Under the pieces are notes generated by a model that saw nothing but the letters and a program-made list of their open reading frames with translations, was not told the origin of the DNA and ran no database searches. Of a DNA stretch of 45,242 nucleotides, positions 1-7,319 are shown one piece after another. Numbering within the stretch: the stretch's first letter is position 1; each line of letters starts with the position of its first letter. Source of the stretch: Pseudonocardia sp. (lineage in GTDB: Bacteria > Actinomycetota > Actinomycetes > Mycobacteriales > Pseudonocardiaceae); the NCBI RefSeq assembly GCF_025465255.1, contig NZ_JAODNI010000168.1:1-45242 (forward strand), read 5' to 3'. The position numbers and the translations under genes were made by a program.

Positions 1-1556
1 GCGAGCCTGCGGCCGAGAGGGCCGCCCTCGGCCGGGCCCGCACCGCGGTGCGCGAGGAGATCACCCGCAGCCGGGCCGCGGCTCCGGCGCAGGCCGGCAT
101 CTTCGACGCCCACGCGCTGCTGCTCGACGACCTGCTCACCGAGGCGTACGTGGAGGTCGACGCCGGGGAGTCGGCGGCGCGCGCCTGGGCGGCGGCCGCC
201 GACCGCAACGCCGCAACCCTGCGCGCTCTGCCGGACGCCTACCAGGCGGCGCGGGCCGCCGACGTCGAGGCGGTCGGCGAGCAGGTGCTGCGCGTCCTCG
301 TCGGGGCGTCCGCCCTGCCCGAGCCGCCGCCCGGGCAGCGGGTGGTCCTCGTCGCGACGGACCTGACGCCGGCCGCGGCGGCGGCGCTCGACGCGGACCG
401 CGTCGCCGGGGTCGCGCTGGAGGGCGGCAGCCCGACCGCCCACTCGGCGGTGCTGCTGCGCGCCCGCGGGATCCCGGCCGTGGTCGGGACCGGCCCCCTC
501 GGGGTCGCCGACGGCGTCGTGGTGGCCCTGGACGGCGGCCGCGGCGAGGTCGTCGTCGATCCGGCAACGGAGGTCCGCGCCGCCTACGAGGAGCGCGCCG
601 AGGCCGAGGCCGCCCGCCGGAGCGCCGCCGCGGCGCGGGCCTCCGCCCCTGCCGAGACGGTCGACGGCACGCGGGTCCTGGTCGGCGTCAACGTCGGCGC
701 GGACCCGACGCCCGCGCCGGGTGCCGACCTCGCCGGGCTGGTCCGCACGGAGTTCCTGTTCCTCGGCCGGGACACCGCACCCGGCGTCGACGAGCAGGTG
801 GCGGCCTACCGCGCCGTCGCCGAGGCGCTGGGCGGGCGGCGGATCACGCTGCGCACCCTCGACGTCGGCGGTGACAAGCCGCTGCCGTACCTGCCGACCC
901 CCGCGGAGGCCAACCCGTTCCTCGGCGTGCGCGGGCTGCGGCTGGCACTCGCGACGCCCGGGCTCCTCGCCGACCAGCTGCTCGCCGCGGTGCGCGTCGC
1001 GCACGAGACCCCGGTCAGCGTGATGTTCCCGATGGTCAGCACCCTCCCCGAGGTGCAGGCCGCGCTGGCGGCGCTGGACGACGCGATCGCCCGCGAGGGC
1101 CGCGGCCGCCCGGCCGAGCTCCAGGTCGGGATCATGGTCGAGGTGCCGGCGGCCGCGCTGAAGGCCCGCGTCCTCGCCCGGCACCTCGACTTCCTCTCGA
1201 TCGGCACCAACGACCTCACCCAGTACGCGCTGGCGGCCGAGCGCGGCAACCCGGCGTTGGCGGCGTTGGCGGACCCGCTCGACCCCGGCGTGCTGCGGCT
1301 CGTCGACGCGGTGTGCCGGGGGGCAGGGGATCGCGCGCTGGTCGCGGTGTGCGGCGAGAGTGCCGCCGACGAGGCGGCGGTGCCCCTGCTCGTCGGGCTC
1401 GGGGTACGGGAGCTCAGCGTCGCCGCGCCCGCGGTCGCCGTCGTGAAGGACGCCGTGCGGGCGGTGCACCTGCCCACTGCCCGGGCCCTCGCCGCCGCCG
1501 CGCTCGACGCGGACGGAGCGCCGGAGGTGCGGGCGCTCGTGGCCGGCGCGCGCTGA
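1..1556 (+). CDS. ptsI: PTS phosphoenolpyruvate-protein phosphotransferase (enzyme I), 5'-truncated by the window edge
   Basis: Enzyme I transfers phosphate from PEP to HPr in the cytoplasm. The frame is open from the first complete codon at base 3, so the gene begins before the window and the GTG at 48 is internal. The phospho-His domain carries GGSPTAHSAVLLRARGIPAV with the active His at 441-443. The PEP-binding TIM-barrel half follows: LVRTEFLFL, the arginine in TLDVGGDKPLPYL, MVEVPAA, SIGTNDLTQYA, and the catalytic Cys in VAVCGES. The C-terminus is complete and no OB or IIA extension follows. An N-terminal fusion (HPr or DhaM type) cannot be excluded because it would lie outside the window. 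Family assignment is certain; the exact subtype is not. Confidence 0.93.
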   Translation, partial: EPAAERAALGRARTAVREEITRSRAAAPAQAGIFDAHALLLDDLLTEAYVEVDAGESAARAWAAAADRNAATLRALPDAYQAARAADVEAVGEQVLRVLVGASALPEPPPGQRVVLVATDLTPAAAAALDADRVAGVALEGGSPTAHSAVLLRARGIPAVVGTGPLGVADGVVVALDGGRGEVVVDPATEVRAAYEERAEAEAARRSAAAARASAPAETVDGTRVLVGVNVGADPTPAPGADLAGLVRTEFLFLGRDTAPGVDEQVAAYRAVAEALGGRRITLRTLDVGGDKPLPYLPTPAEANPFLGVRGLRLALATPGLLADQLLAAVRVAHETPVSVMFPMVSTLPEVQAALAALDDAIAREGRGRPAELQVGIMVEVPAAALKARVLARHLDFLSIGTNDLTQYALAAERGNPALAALADPLDPGVLRLVDAVCRGAGDRALVAVCGESAADEAAVPLLVGLGVRELSVAAPAVAVVKDAVRAVHLPTARALAAAALDADGAPEVRALVAGAR

Positions 1557-1618
1557 AGCCATCAGGCTGAGCCGTGCGCCCCTGGTGCGCCGTCGGCGTC
1601 CCGGGCACGGTGGTCGGC

Positions 1619-1872
1619 ATGGGGCCCGAGGAGATGGCGCGGTTGTGGGACGAGCACACCGCGGGGGAGTTCGCGCTGCGCGACGTCGACGCGACCATGG
1701 CGACGATGGTGCCGGAGCCCTCTGTCGTCCACCTGCCCACGCTGATCGGTGCGCAGGGGCAGGAGGGCGTGCGGCGGTTCTACGCCGAGGAGTTCATCGG
1801 CGAAGGAGCCGCCTGATCTGGCGTTGAAGCTGGTCAGCCGAACGGTAGGGGAGGAGCGCGTCGTCGATTCCA
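1619..1872 (+). pseudogene. NTF2-like (SnoaL-type) protein remnant, frameshifted and truncated
   Basis: An ATG at 1619 opens MGPEEMARLWDEHTAGEF, then RDVDATMATMV and GVRRFYAEEFIG, the first half of a SnoaL/NTF2-like fold protein of a type usually about 140-150 residues long. The frame closes at 1816, but the next part of the fold (ALKLVSRTVGEERVVDSI) continues in a different frame from about 1806 to 1870. This indicates a frameshift near 1802-1808. The remnant stops abruptly at about 1870, where sequence of an unrelated hydrolase begins. Assignment rests on remembered family sequence, so it is moderately sure. Confidence 0.68.
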
Positions 1873-2172
1873 TCCGCTGGTGTGGAGCCGGCGCCGCTTC
1901 GCCCTGCCCGACCAGCCGCCGTGGGAGCTGCCGACGCTGAGCGAGGTCGAGGATCAACGGATCGGCCGCAGGCGCTGGTGGTCCACGTCCGCGGACGGGG
2001 ACTCGTCGTGCTCACCGGCTGCGGGCACGCCGGTGCGGTGAACATCGCCCACTGCACGGGCTGGAAGGCGCAGCACCGGTTGGCGGCGGCGCTGCCCGAG
2101 GCGTTCGTGCCGAACGCCGTGGGCACGTCCCTCACCTTCGCCGCACCCGGATCCGGGCCCCGGTGCGGGTGA
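1871..2172 (+). pseudogene. Metallo-beta-lactamase-fold hydrolase remnant with internal deletions
   Basis: Three blocks of one MBL-fold family can be read in two frames. HPLVWSRRRFAL...WELPTLSEVE starts at 1871. ALVVHVRGRGLVVLTGCGHAG starts near 1972. AHCTGWKAQHRLAAALPEAF follows at about 2046 and runs to VPNAVGTSLTF. In intact relatives about 100 residues separate the first two blocks, and about 80 (including a GGFHL motif) separate GCGHAG from the AHCTGW block. Here both spacers are missing, so the gene has at least two internal deletions and one frame change. It cannot encode an active enzyme. Confidence 0.68.
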
Positions 2173-2299
2173 TCGACATCGCGAGCGGGACTCGCCGCAC
2201 CCTGCGCGGACTGCTCGTTCGGGGAAGACCTGATGCTCGGGTCGGCTACGTTCACAGTCTCTCGGAGTCAGACGTCGCCGAGGAGGGGAGTGGGGAGCC

Positions 2300-2464
2300 G
2301 TGACCGATCCAGCGGAAGCCTTGCGCGCGCTCATCCATGAGATCGATTCGGGCGAGATCGCCGCCGACGAGGTGCAGAGGGCTTACCTCCTCGGTGCCGT
2401 GGACACCCTGGAGTCCCTGCCCACGGACCGGCCGGGCGGCGTACAGGATCCGCCTGTTCAGTAG
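2300..2464 (+). CDS. Hypothetical 54-residue protein upstream of the serine recombinase
   Basis: A GTG at 2300 is preceded by a good Shine-Dalgarno run (GAGGAGGGGAG, about 2279-2289, plus GGGGAG closer in). It opens a 54-codon frame, MTDPAEALRALIHEIDSGE..., ending in a TAG at 2462-2464, 26 bases before the recombinase ATG. The product is acidic and probably helical in its first 40 residues. I do not recognise a family. Its spacing suggests it accompanies the recombinase, but nothing in the sequence states a function. It could be a chance ORF. Confidence 0.5.
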   Translation: MTDPAEALRALIHEIDSGEIAADEVQRAYLLGAVDTLESLPTDRPGGVQDPPVQ

Positions 2465-2473
2465 ACGACCCTT

Positions 2474-2484
2474 TACTGTACAGT
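2474..2484 (+). promoter_or_regulatory. Recombinase -10 region inside a 10-bp perfect palindrome
   Basis: ACTGTACAGT (2475-2484) is a perfect palindrome. Its right half supplies a TANNNT -10 box, TACAGT (2479-2484), six bases before the ATG at 2491. This geometry suggests a leaderless transcript with an operator lying on the promoter. Which protein binds it is unknown. Confidence 0.55.
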
Positions 2485-2490
2485 CGAGGC

Positions 2491-3162
2491 ATGGGCAGCG
2501 CGAAGAAGGAGATCGTCCGGGCCATCGGGTACGTCCGGGTGAGCACCGGGGGACAGGTGGAGTCCGGCGCCGGCCTGGACGCTCAGCGCGAAGCCCTTAT
2601 GACAGATGCCGCCCGGCGGGGGTGGGACCTGACCATCGTCGCGGACGAGGGGCTGTCCGGCGGAACCCTGAAGCGCCCCGCCCTGATCGAGGCCCTGGCC
2701 CGCCTGGACCGTGGAGACGCGGACGTCCTCATGGCCTCGAAGCTCGACCGCGTGTCCCGGTCGGTCACGGACTTCGCGGAGCTCCTCGAGCGGGCCACGG
2801 AGAAGAAGTGGCGACTGGTCCTCCTGGACCTCGGAGTCGACACCTCCACCCCGGCGGGGGAGTTCGTCGCGAACACCATCGCGAACAGCGCGCAGTACGA
2901 GCGTCGCCTCACCGGGCAGCGCACCCGCGAGGCCCTGGCGGCGAAGAAGGCCACCGGTGTCCGTCTCGGCCGTCCGTCGGGACTGTCCACCGAGACCATC
3001 GCGCGCATCGTGCAGGAGCACCGGGACGGCGCGTCCCTCCGGAAGATCGGCGCCGGCCTGGAAGCGGACGGCGTCCTCACCGGCCGGGGCGGGACGAAGT
3101 GGCACGCGAGCGCCGTGAAGGCGGTGCTGGAGGGTCAGGACGCCGCGGTACTCGCCCGCTAG
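2491..3162 (+). CDS. Small serine recombinase (resolvase/invertase family)
   Basis: This is a 223-residue site-specific DNA recombinase. The N-terminal catalytic domain (about residues 10-145) shows GYVRVSTGGQ with the nucleophilic Ser18, GLDAQREAL, DEGLSG and ASKLDRVSRS with the conserved arginines. A C-terminal helix-turn-helix of the resolvase type (about 155-215) contains LSTETIARIV and a second helix pair. Length matches invertases and resolvases rather than the large phage integrases. It sits beside two broken genes, consistent with past rearrangement here, but no att sites or terminal repeats were found. The ATG start is fixed by a -10 box six bases upstream. Confidence 0.88.
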   Translation: MGSAKKEIVRAIGYVRVSTGGQVESGAGLDAQREALMTDAARRGWDLTIVADEGLSGGTLKRPALIEALARLDRGDADVLMASKLDRVSRSVTDFAELLERATEKKWRLVLLDLGVDTSTPAGEFVANTIANSAQYERRLTGQRTREALAAKKATGVRLGRPSGLSTETIARIVQEHRDGASLRKIGAGLEADGVLTGRGGTKWHASAVKAVLEGQDAAVLAR

Positions 3163-3276
3163 CGACGAGGTCACCCACGGACGTGGCTGGGGCGGGAATG
3201 CCTCGAATTGTCATAACGTCGATTATCGGCTCAATGTAGAAGGCCGTGGGACGGGGCGAAAGCGCCGCTCAGGGCC

Positions 3277-3309
3277 CTGCCGCGCGGCCGATGTCCCGTC
3301 GCGCGGCAG
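3277..3309. terminator. Bidirectional hairpin between recombinase and DUF3072 gene
   Basis: CTGCCGCGCG (3277-3286) pairs perfectly with CGCGCGGCAG (3300-3309) across a 13-base loop. An outer GGGGCG/CGCCCC pair (3254-3259 and 3311-3316) may extend it. It lies between two convergent genes. Confidence 0.6.
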
Positions 3310-3322
3310 GCGCCCCGTGGGT

Positions 3323-3547
3323 CTAGTTGCCGCGACCGGTCTTCGCCTGGAGGTCGTCGATCCGCTTGGACGCGTCCGCCTTGCTGAGGCCGTCGAGATC
3401 CTCCGCCGCGTCCTCGCCGGCCTGCTGGGTCAGCGTCTCGAGGTACGAGCGCTGCGGGCCGGTCATCGGCTCGTCGCCGGTCGTCCAGTCGTCCGGGTCC
3501 TTCTCGGCCGGCCCGGTCTGCTGCGGAGCGCTGTTCTGATCCGTCAT
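3323..3547 (-). CDS. DUF3072 domain-containing protein
   Basis: A 74-residue cytoplasmic protein of unknown function. It has the DUF3072 signature: DPDDWTTGDEPMTGPQRSYL, then an acidic middle (AGEDAAEDLDG), then LSKADASKRIDDLQAKTGRG. The family is widespread in actinobacteria as short proteins of this size. An ATG at 3559 is also in frame, but 3547 is preferred because TATGTT (3555-3560, minus strand) is a TANNNT box ending exactly seven bases before it, and neither start has a Shine-Dalgarno sequence. Confidence 0.8.
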   Translation of the reverse strand: MTDQNSAPQQTGPAEKDPDDWTTGDEPMTGPQRSYLETLTQQAGEDAAEDLDGLSKADASKRIDDLQAKTGRGN

Positions 3548-3662
3548 GGGATCGAACATATCTTCGATCGCCCGCTCTCGCGCGGCGAACCGGTATCCGG
3601 CACGGATGTTATGACAGTCCCGGCCCGGAACCCCTGCGGCGCAGGGACCGTGCGTCGCCGAC

Positions 3663-4148
3663 TCAGCCGGGGGTCGGCGGCTGGTCCACCAGCTGCGCCA
3701 GGTAGAGCTGCTCGCCGAGGCGCTCGATGAGCTCGAGGTTCGTCTCGATGTAGTCGATGTGGTGCTCCTCGTCGGCGAGGATCTCCTCGAACAGGTTGGC
3801 CGTCGTGTGGTCCGCCTTGGAGCGGCACATCGTGATTCCCGGGCGCAGGCGCTCGACGACGGCGAGCTCGATCTGCAGGTCCGCCTCCAGCTGCTCCTTG
3901 ACGGTCTGCCCGATCCGCAGCGTCCCGAGGCGCTGGTAGTTCGGCAGGCCCTCGAGGAAGAGGATGCGGTCGGTGATGATCTCCGCGTGCTTCATCTCGT
4001 CGATGGACTCGGCCCGGGTGTACGCGGCGAGCTTCGTGAGGCCCCAGTTCTGCTGCATCTTCGCGTGCAGGAAGTACTGGTTGATCGCGGTCAGCTCGCT
4101 CGTGAGCTGGTCGTTGAGCAACGAGATGATCTCGGGGTCGCCACGCAT
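3663..4148 (-). CDS. bfr: Bacterioferritin
   Basis: A 161-residue haem-containing ferritin that oxidises Fe(II) and stores iron in a 24-subunit shell. It starts MRGDPEIISLLNDQL. The ferroxidase ligands are visible: Glu in TSELTAINQYF, ESIDEMKHAE with Glu, the haem-ligand Met and the His, a Glu in ADLQIELAVVERL, and DEEHH. Length is standard for the family. The start has GAGGAC about seven bases upstream. It lies 140 bases downstream of bfd on the same strand; the gap shows no clear terminator, so cotranscription is possible. Confidence 0.95.
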   Translation of the reverse strand: MRGDPEIISLLNDQLTSELTAINQYFLHAKMQQNWGLTKLAAYTRAESIDEMKHAEIITDRILFLEGLPNYQRLGTLRIGQTVKEQLEADLQIELAVVERLRPGITMCRSKADHTTANLFEEILADEEHHIDYIETNLELIERLGEQLYLAQLVDQPPTPG

Positions 4149-4291
4149 GAAAGGTCCTCACGGTCGTCGCACTCGAAGGGCGACGCCGACGCTAGTGGCT
4201 TCTGACCTGCCGGGACCATGCAGGGCGGACTGGGCATCGGGTAGGCATCCCTCTGCGGAGGTGACGCTGGGGAATCGGATCCTACGGTGCG

Positions 4292-4489
4292 TCACGCCGT
4301 GAGCGGGAGGCCTGCGATCTCCGACGGTGCGAGCTCCGTGGCCAGCAGGACGTCCACGGCGTTCAGGCACGAACCGCACCCCGTGCCGGCGCCGCAGGCC
4401 TCGCCGATCTCCTCCACGGTCCGGGCGCCCTCGCCGATGCAGTCACGCAGCTCGACGTCCGTCACCGCCGCGCAGATGCACACGTACAT
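4292..4489 (-). CDS. bfd: Bacterioferritin-associated ferredoxin, BFD-like [2Fe-2S] protein
   Basis: Bfd-type proteins carry a [2Fe-2S] cluster and, in Pseudomonas, deliver electrons to bacterioferritin to release stored iron. This 65-residue protein starts MYVCICAAVT and has the CxC (CIC) and, about 32 residues later, CxxC (CGSC) ligand pairs expected for the family. The ATG at 4489 is chosen over the in-frame GTG at 4498 because GAAGG (4499-4503, minus strand) is correctly spaced for it and family members begin at this Met. The iron box just upstream predicts induction under iron starvation, in keeping with a role in iron mobilisation. Confidence 0.92.
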   Translation of the reverse strand: MYVCICAAVTDVELRDCIGEGARTVEEIGEACGAGTGCGSCLNAVDVLLATELAPSEIAGLPLTA

Positions 4490-4505
4490 GCAGGCCACCC
4501 TTCAG

Positions 4506-4524
4506 TCAGGTAAGCCTATGCTGC
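4506..4524 (-). promoter_or_regulatory. IdeR/DmdR-type iron box over the bfd promoter
   Basis: TCAGGTAAGCCTATGCTGC matches the 19-bp iron-box consensus TTAGGTTAGSCTAACCTAA at about 13 positions, with an intact left half. The minus-strand -10-like TAGGCT (4513-4518) lies inside it, so a bound iron regulator would block bfd transcription. Confidence 0.7.
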
Positions 4525-4573
4525 CATTCGGCATCCCCTGCTGACAAGACCCGCTTCACCCGCGCTGCCTGGT

Positions 4574-4579
4574 TAGGCT
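4574..4579 (+). promoter_or_regulatory. -10 box of a leaderless promoter for the LigD-like gene
   Basis: TAGGCT ends seven bases before the GTG start at 4587, and no Shine-Dalgarno sequence is present. This is the spacing expected if transcription starts at the first base of the codon. Confidence 0.65.
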
Positions 4580-4586
4580 CGTTCAT

Positions 4587-6464
4587 GTGCCGCTCGACGA
4601 GTACCGCCGCAAGCGTGACCGGCACCGGACCCCGGAGCCGATCCCGGACGAGGAGCCCGCCGCGGGAAGCGGCGACCGGTTCGTCGTCCAGGAGCACCAC
4701 GCCCGCGCCCTGCACTGGGACCTGCGCCTCGAGCACGACGGCGTCCTGGCCTCCTGGGCCGTCCCGAAGGGCCTTCCGGCGGACACCGAGACCGTCCGGC
4801 TCGCCGTCCGCACCGAGGACCACCCGCTGGAGTACCTCGAGTTCTCCGGGGAGATCCCGAAGGGTGAGTACGGCGGCGGCCGGATGACCATCTGGGACCG
4901 CGGCACGTACGAGGCGGAGAAGTGGTCGGACCGCGAGGTCGCCTTCCGGCTGCACGGCGAACGCACGCAGGGCCGGTTCGTGCTGATCCGCAGCAACCGG
5001 CAGCGCCGGGACGGCTGGATACTGCGCCGCTCGGAGCCCGTCAGCGGCCACTCCCCTCTCCCCCGGGACGTCACGCCGATGGAGGCCGTTCCCGGCGAGC
5101 TCCCCACGGGCGACGAGTGGGTGCTGCAGATCCGCTTCGGCGGCCGCCGGGTGATGGTGCGCGTCGACGGCGGCCGGGCCGTCGTGACCGCGGACGGCGA
5201 GGAGATCACGGCCCCGACCCTGCGGGAGCTCGGCCCGTCGCTGGGCGCCACGTCGATGCTGCTCGACGCCGAGCTGACGAAGGCCGGCGAGCTGTGGCTC
5301 TCGGATCTGTTGTACCTCGACGGGCGGGACACCCGCTGCCTGCCGTTCCGCGAACGCCGGAGGCTGCTCGAGGAGCTGCCGCTCACCGGGCCGCACTGGC
5401 GGGTCGCACCCGTCTTCCCGGCGACCGACCCGGACGCGGTGCTCGCCGCCGCGCGGGACCAGGGGCTGCCGGGCGTCGTCGCGAAGCGCGTCGACGCCCC
5501 GTACGAGGCCGGGCCCAGCGGGAACTGGATCGAGGCCGGCGTGCGCGCGCCGCCGCCGCGGCCGCCGGTCCCGACCAAGGTCGGGCGGGCGAAGCTGACG
5601 AACCCGGACAAGGTGCTCTACCCGCTCATCGGCACGACGAAGGCGGACGTCCTGGCGTACTACCTGACCGTCGCCGACGTGATGCTGCCGCACCTCGAGG
5701 GCCGGCCGGTGACGATGGTCCGCTGGCCGGACGGCGTCGAGAAGCCGTCGTTCTTCGAGAAGGACGTGTCCCGGCACGCGCCGCCCTGGATCCGGACCGT
5801 CCGGGTCGGCACGCCGGGCGGGCGGTCGGAGAACGCGGAGTTCCCGCTGATCGAGAGTGTGGAGGGGCTCGCGTGGGCCGCGAACCTCGCGGCGCTGGAG
5901 CTGCACGTCCCGCAGTGGAAGGTGGGCCCGCGGGGTGGGCGGCGCAACCCGGACCTGGTCGTCTTCGACCTCGACCCGGGCGAGGGGACGACGGTCGTCG
6001 ACTGCTGCCGCGTCGCCGAGCTCATCGCGGACCTCCTCGCCGAGGACGACCTGCAGGCCTACCCGCGCACGTCCGGCGGGAAGGGACTCCACCTCTACCT
6101 GCCCGTCACCGTGTCGAAACCGGAGAGGACGGTCGAGTTCGCGAAGGACGTCGCCGAACGGCTCGCGAGACAGGAGCCACGGCGCGTCGTCGCCGTGATG
6201 GCCAAGGCGAGGCGCCGGGGGCGGGTGTTCGTGGACTGGAGCCAGAACGACACCGCGAAGACCACCGTCGCCAGCTACTCGCTGCGCGGGCGGCCCCTCC
6301 CGACCGTCGCCACCCCGGTGACGTGGGAGGAGGTCCGGGCGTGCCGCCGGCCGGAGAACCTGATCTTCACCCTGGACGACCTGCCCGGCCGTCTCGACGA
6401 GCACGGTGACCTGCTCGGACCCCTGTTGTTCACCGATCGTCAACGACTCCCCCGGCGCAGGTGA
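4587..6464 (+). CDS. LigD-like NHEJ protein: phosphoesterase, degenerate ligase and polymerase domains
   Basis: This 625-residue protein has the Pseudomonas-type domain order PE-LIG-POL. The 3'-phosphoesterase domain (about 30-150) has VQEHHARALHWDLRLEHDG, EDHP and GEYGGG. A shortened adenylation-like domain (about 170-318) lacks the ligase nucleophile: the ExKxDGxR motif reads QIRFGGRR (181-188), with Arg for the catalytic Lys and Gly for Asp. Motif IV reads PGVVAK instead of EGVVAK, and the OB-fold is absent. The primase-polymerase domain (about 332-620) looks intact, with DLDP (461-464), SGGKGLHLY (496-504) and VDWSQND around Asp550. It should process and extend DNA ends but probably cannot seal nicks. 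It overlaps the next gene by GTGA. Confidence 0.9.
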   Translation: MPLDEYRRKRDRHRTPEPIPDEEPAAGSGDRFVVQEHHARALHWDLRLEHDGVLASWAVPKGLPADTETVRLAVRTEDHPLEYLEFSGEIPKGEYGGGRMTIWDRGTYEAEKWSDREVAFRLHGERTQGRFVLIRSNRQRRDGWILRRSEPVSGHSPLPRDVTPMEAVPGELPTGDEWVLQIRFGGRRVMVRVDGGRAVVTADGEEITAPTLRELGPSLGATSMLLDAELTKAGELWLSDLLYLDGRDTRCLPFRERRRLLEELPLTGPHWRVAPVFPATDPDAVLAAARDQGLPGVVAKRVDAPYEAGPSGNWIEAGVRAPPPRPPVPTKVGRAKLTNPDKVLYPLIGTTKADVLAYYLTVADVMLPHLEGRPVTMVRWPDGVEKPSFFEKDVSRHAPPWIRTVRVGTPGGRSENAEFPLIESVEGLAWAANLAALELHVPQWKVGPRGGRRNPDLVVFDLDPGEGTTVVDCCRVAELIADLLAEDDLQAYPRTSGGKGLHLYLPVTVSKPERTVEFAKDVAERLARQEPRRVVAVMAKARRRGRVFVDWSQNDTAKTTVASYSLRGRPLPTVATPVTWEEVRACRRPENLIFTLDDLPGRLDEHGDLLGPLLFTDRQRLPRRR

Positions 6465-7294
6465 CCGGGCCGGGGTGGCAGGGTTCACGCGTGGGAGACC
6501 GGCATCCGTACCTCGACGGACCCTATCCGCGGGCCTACGCGCACCGCGGCTGGCACATCGGCGAGCTCGCCGGGTGCGAGAACACCCTCGCCGGGTTCGT
6601 CCGGGCGGTGGACGAGGGCTTCTCCTACATCGAGATGGACGTGCATGCGAGCGCCGACGGCGTCGCGATGGTCCATCACGATCCGACGCTGGACCGCACC
6701 ACCGACGGCCACGGCGCGCTGTCCCGGCTGCCCGCGGCGGAGATCGGGTCCGCCCTGGTCGCGGGCCGGGAGCCGATCTCGCGCCTGGAGACCGTCCTGA
6801 GCACGCTCCCGACCACCCGGTTCACCATCGAGCTGAAGTCGGACGCGGTCGTCCTGCCGACCCTCGCCGTCCTGGAGCACCTCGACGCCTGGGACCGCGT
6901 GTGCCTCGGCGCCTTCTACGAGGCGCGGCTGCGCCGGGCCCGCGCCGCCGGTGGCGGCCGGTTGCTGACCTCGATGGGGCAGAGCGCCGCGATCGGGCTG
7001 CGCGGCCGGGCGTGGCTGAAGGCCGTCCCGGGGCCGACCGGCGTGGTCAGCCCGCTGCTGCCGAGGGTCGCCGGCGGGCTGGCGCAGCTGCCCCGCGCAC
7101 TCGGGACGCTGCGGGTGGTGGACCGGGAGCTGCTTCGCGAGGCGCACCGGCGGGACATCGAGGTGCACGTGTGGACCGTGAACGACGAGGCGGAGATGCG
7201 ACAGCTGCTGGACCTCGGCGTCGACGGCCTGCTCAGCGACCGCCCCGACGTGCTGCGGGACGTGCTGAGGTCCCGCGGCGAATGGCCCGGTTGA
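6461..7294 (+). CDS. Glycerophosphodiester phosphodiesterase (GDPD) family
   Basis: A 277-residue TIM-barrel enzyme that hydrolyses glycerophosphodiesters to glycerol-3-phosphate and an alcohol. Family motifs are all present: AYAHRGW near residue 27 with the catalytic His-Arg, CENTLAGF, EMDVHAS with metal-binding Glu/Asp, MVHHDPTLDRTT with the second catalytic His, FTIELKS, and VHVWTVNDE near the C-terminus. There is no signal peptide, so it is predicted cytoplasmic. The GTG start overlaps the stop of the upstream gene (GTGA), suggesting translational coupling. A functional link between a repair protein and a lipid-degrading enzyme is not obvious. Confidence 0.9.
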   Translation: MTGPGWQGSRVGDRHPYLDGPYPRAYAHRGWHIGELAGCENTLAGFVRAVDEGFSYIEMDVHASADGVAMVHHDPTLDRTTDGHGALSRLPAAEIGSALVAGREPISRLETVLSTLPTTRFTIELKSDAVVLPTLAVLEHLDAWDRVCLGAFYEARLRRARAAGGGRLLTSMGQSAAIGLRGRAWLKAVPGPTGVVSPLLPRVAGGLAQLPRALGTLRVVDRELLREAHRRDIEVHVWTVNDEAEMRQLLDLGVDGLLSDRPDVLRDVLRSRGEWPG

Positions 7295-7307
7295 TCCATC
7301 CTGCGGA

Positions 7308-7313
7308 TAAGGT
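7308..7313 (+). promoter_or_regulatory. -10 box six bases before the UMF1 transporter start
   Basis: TAAGGT fits TANNNT and ends six bases before the ATG at 7320, giving a possible leaderless internal promoter in addition to readthrough from the operon. Confidence 0.5.
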
Positions 7314-7319
7314 GCGCGG

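Noticed and set aside
2475..2484. ACTGTACAGT as a LexA SOS box
   Set aside because: Actinobacterial LexA boxes need GAAC...GTTC halves, which are absent here. It may bind another regulator.
3209..3616. Inverted TGTCATAAC copies at 3209-3217 and 3608-3616 as ends of a mobile element
   Set aside because: The match is only nine bases and the copies flank just the terminator region and the DUF3072 gene. Both contain TANNNT and are more simply read as promoter-like sequence.
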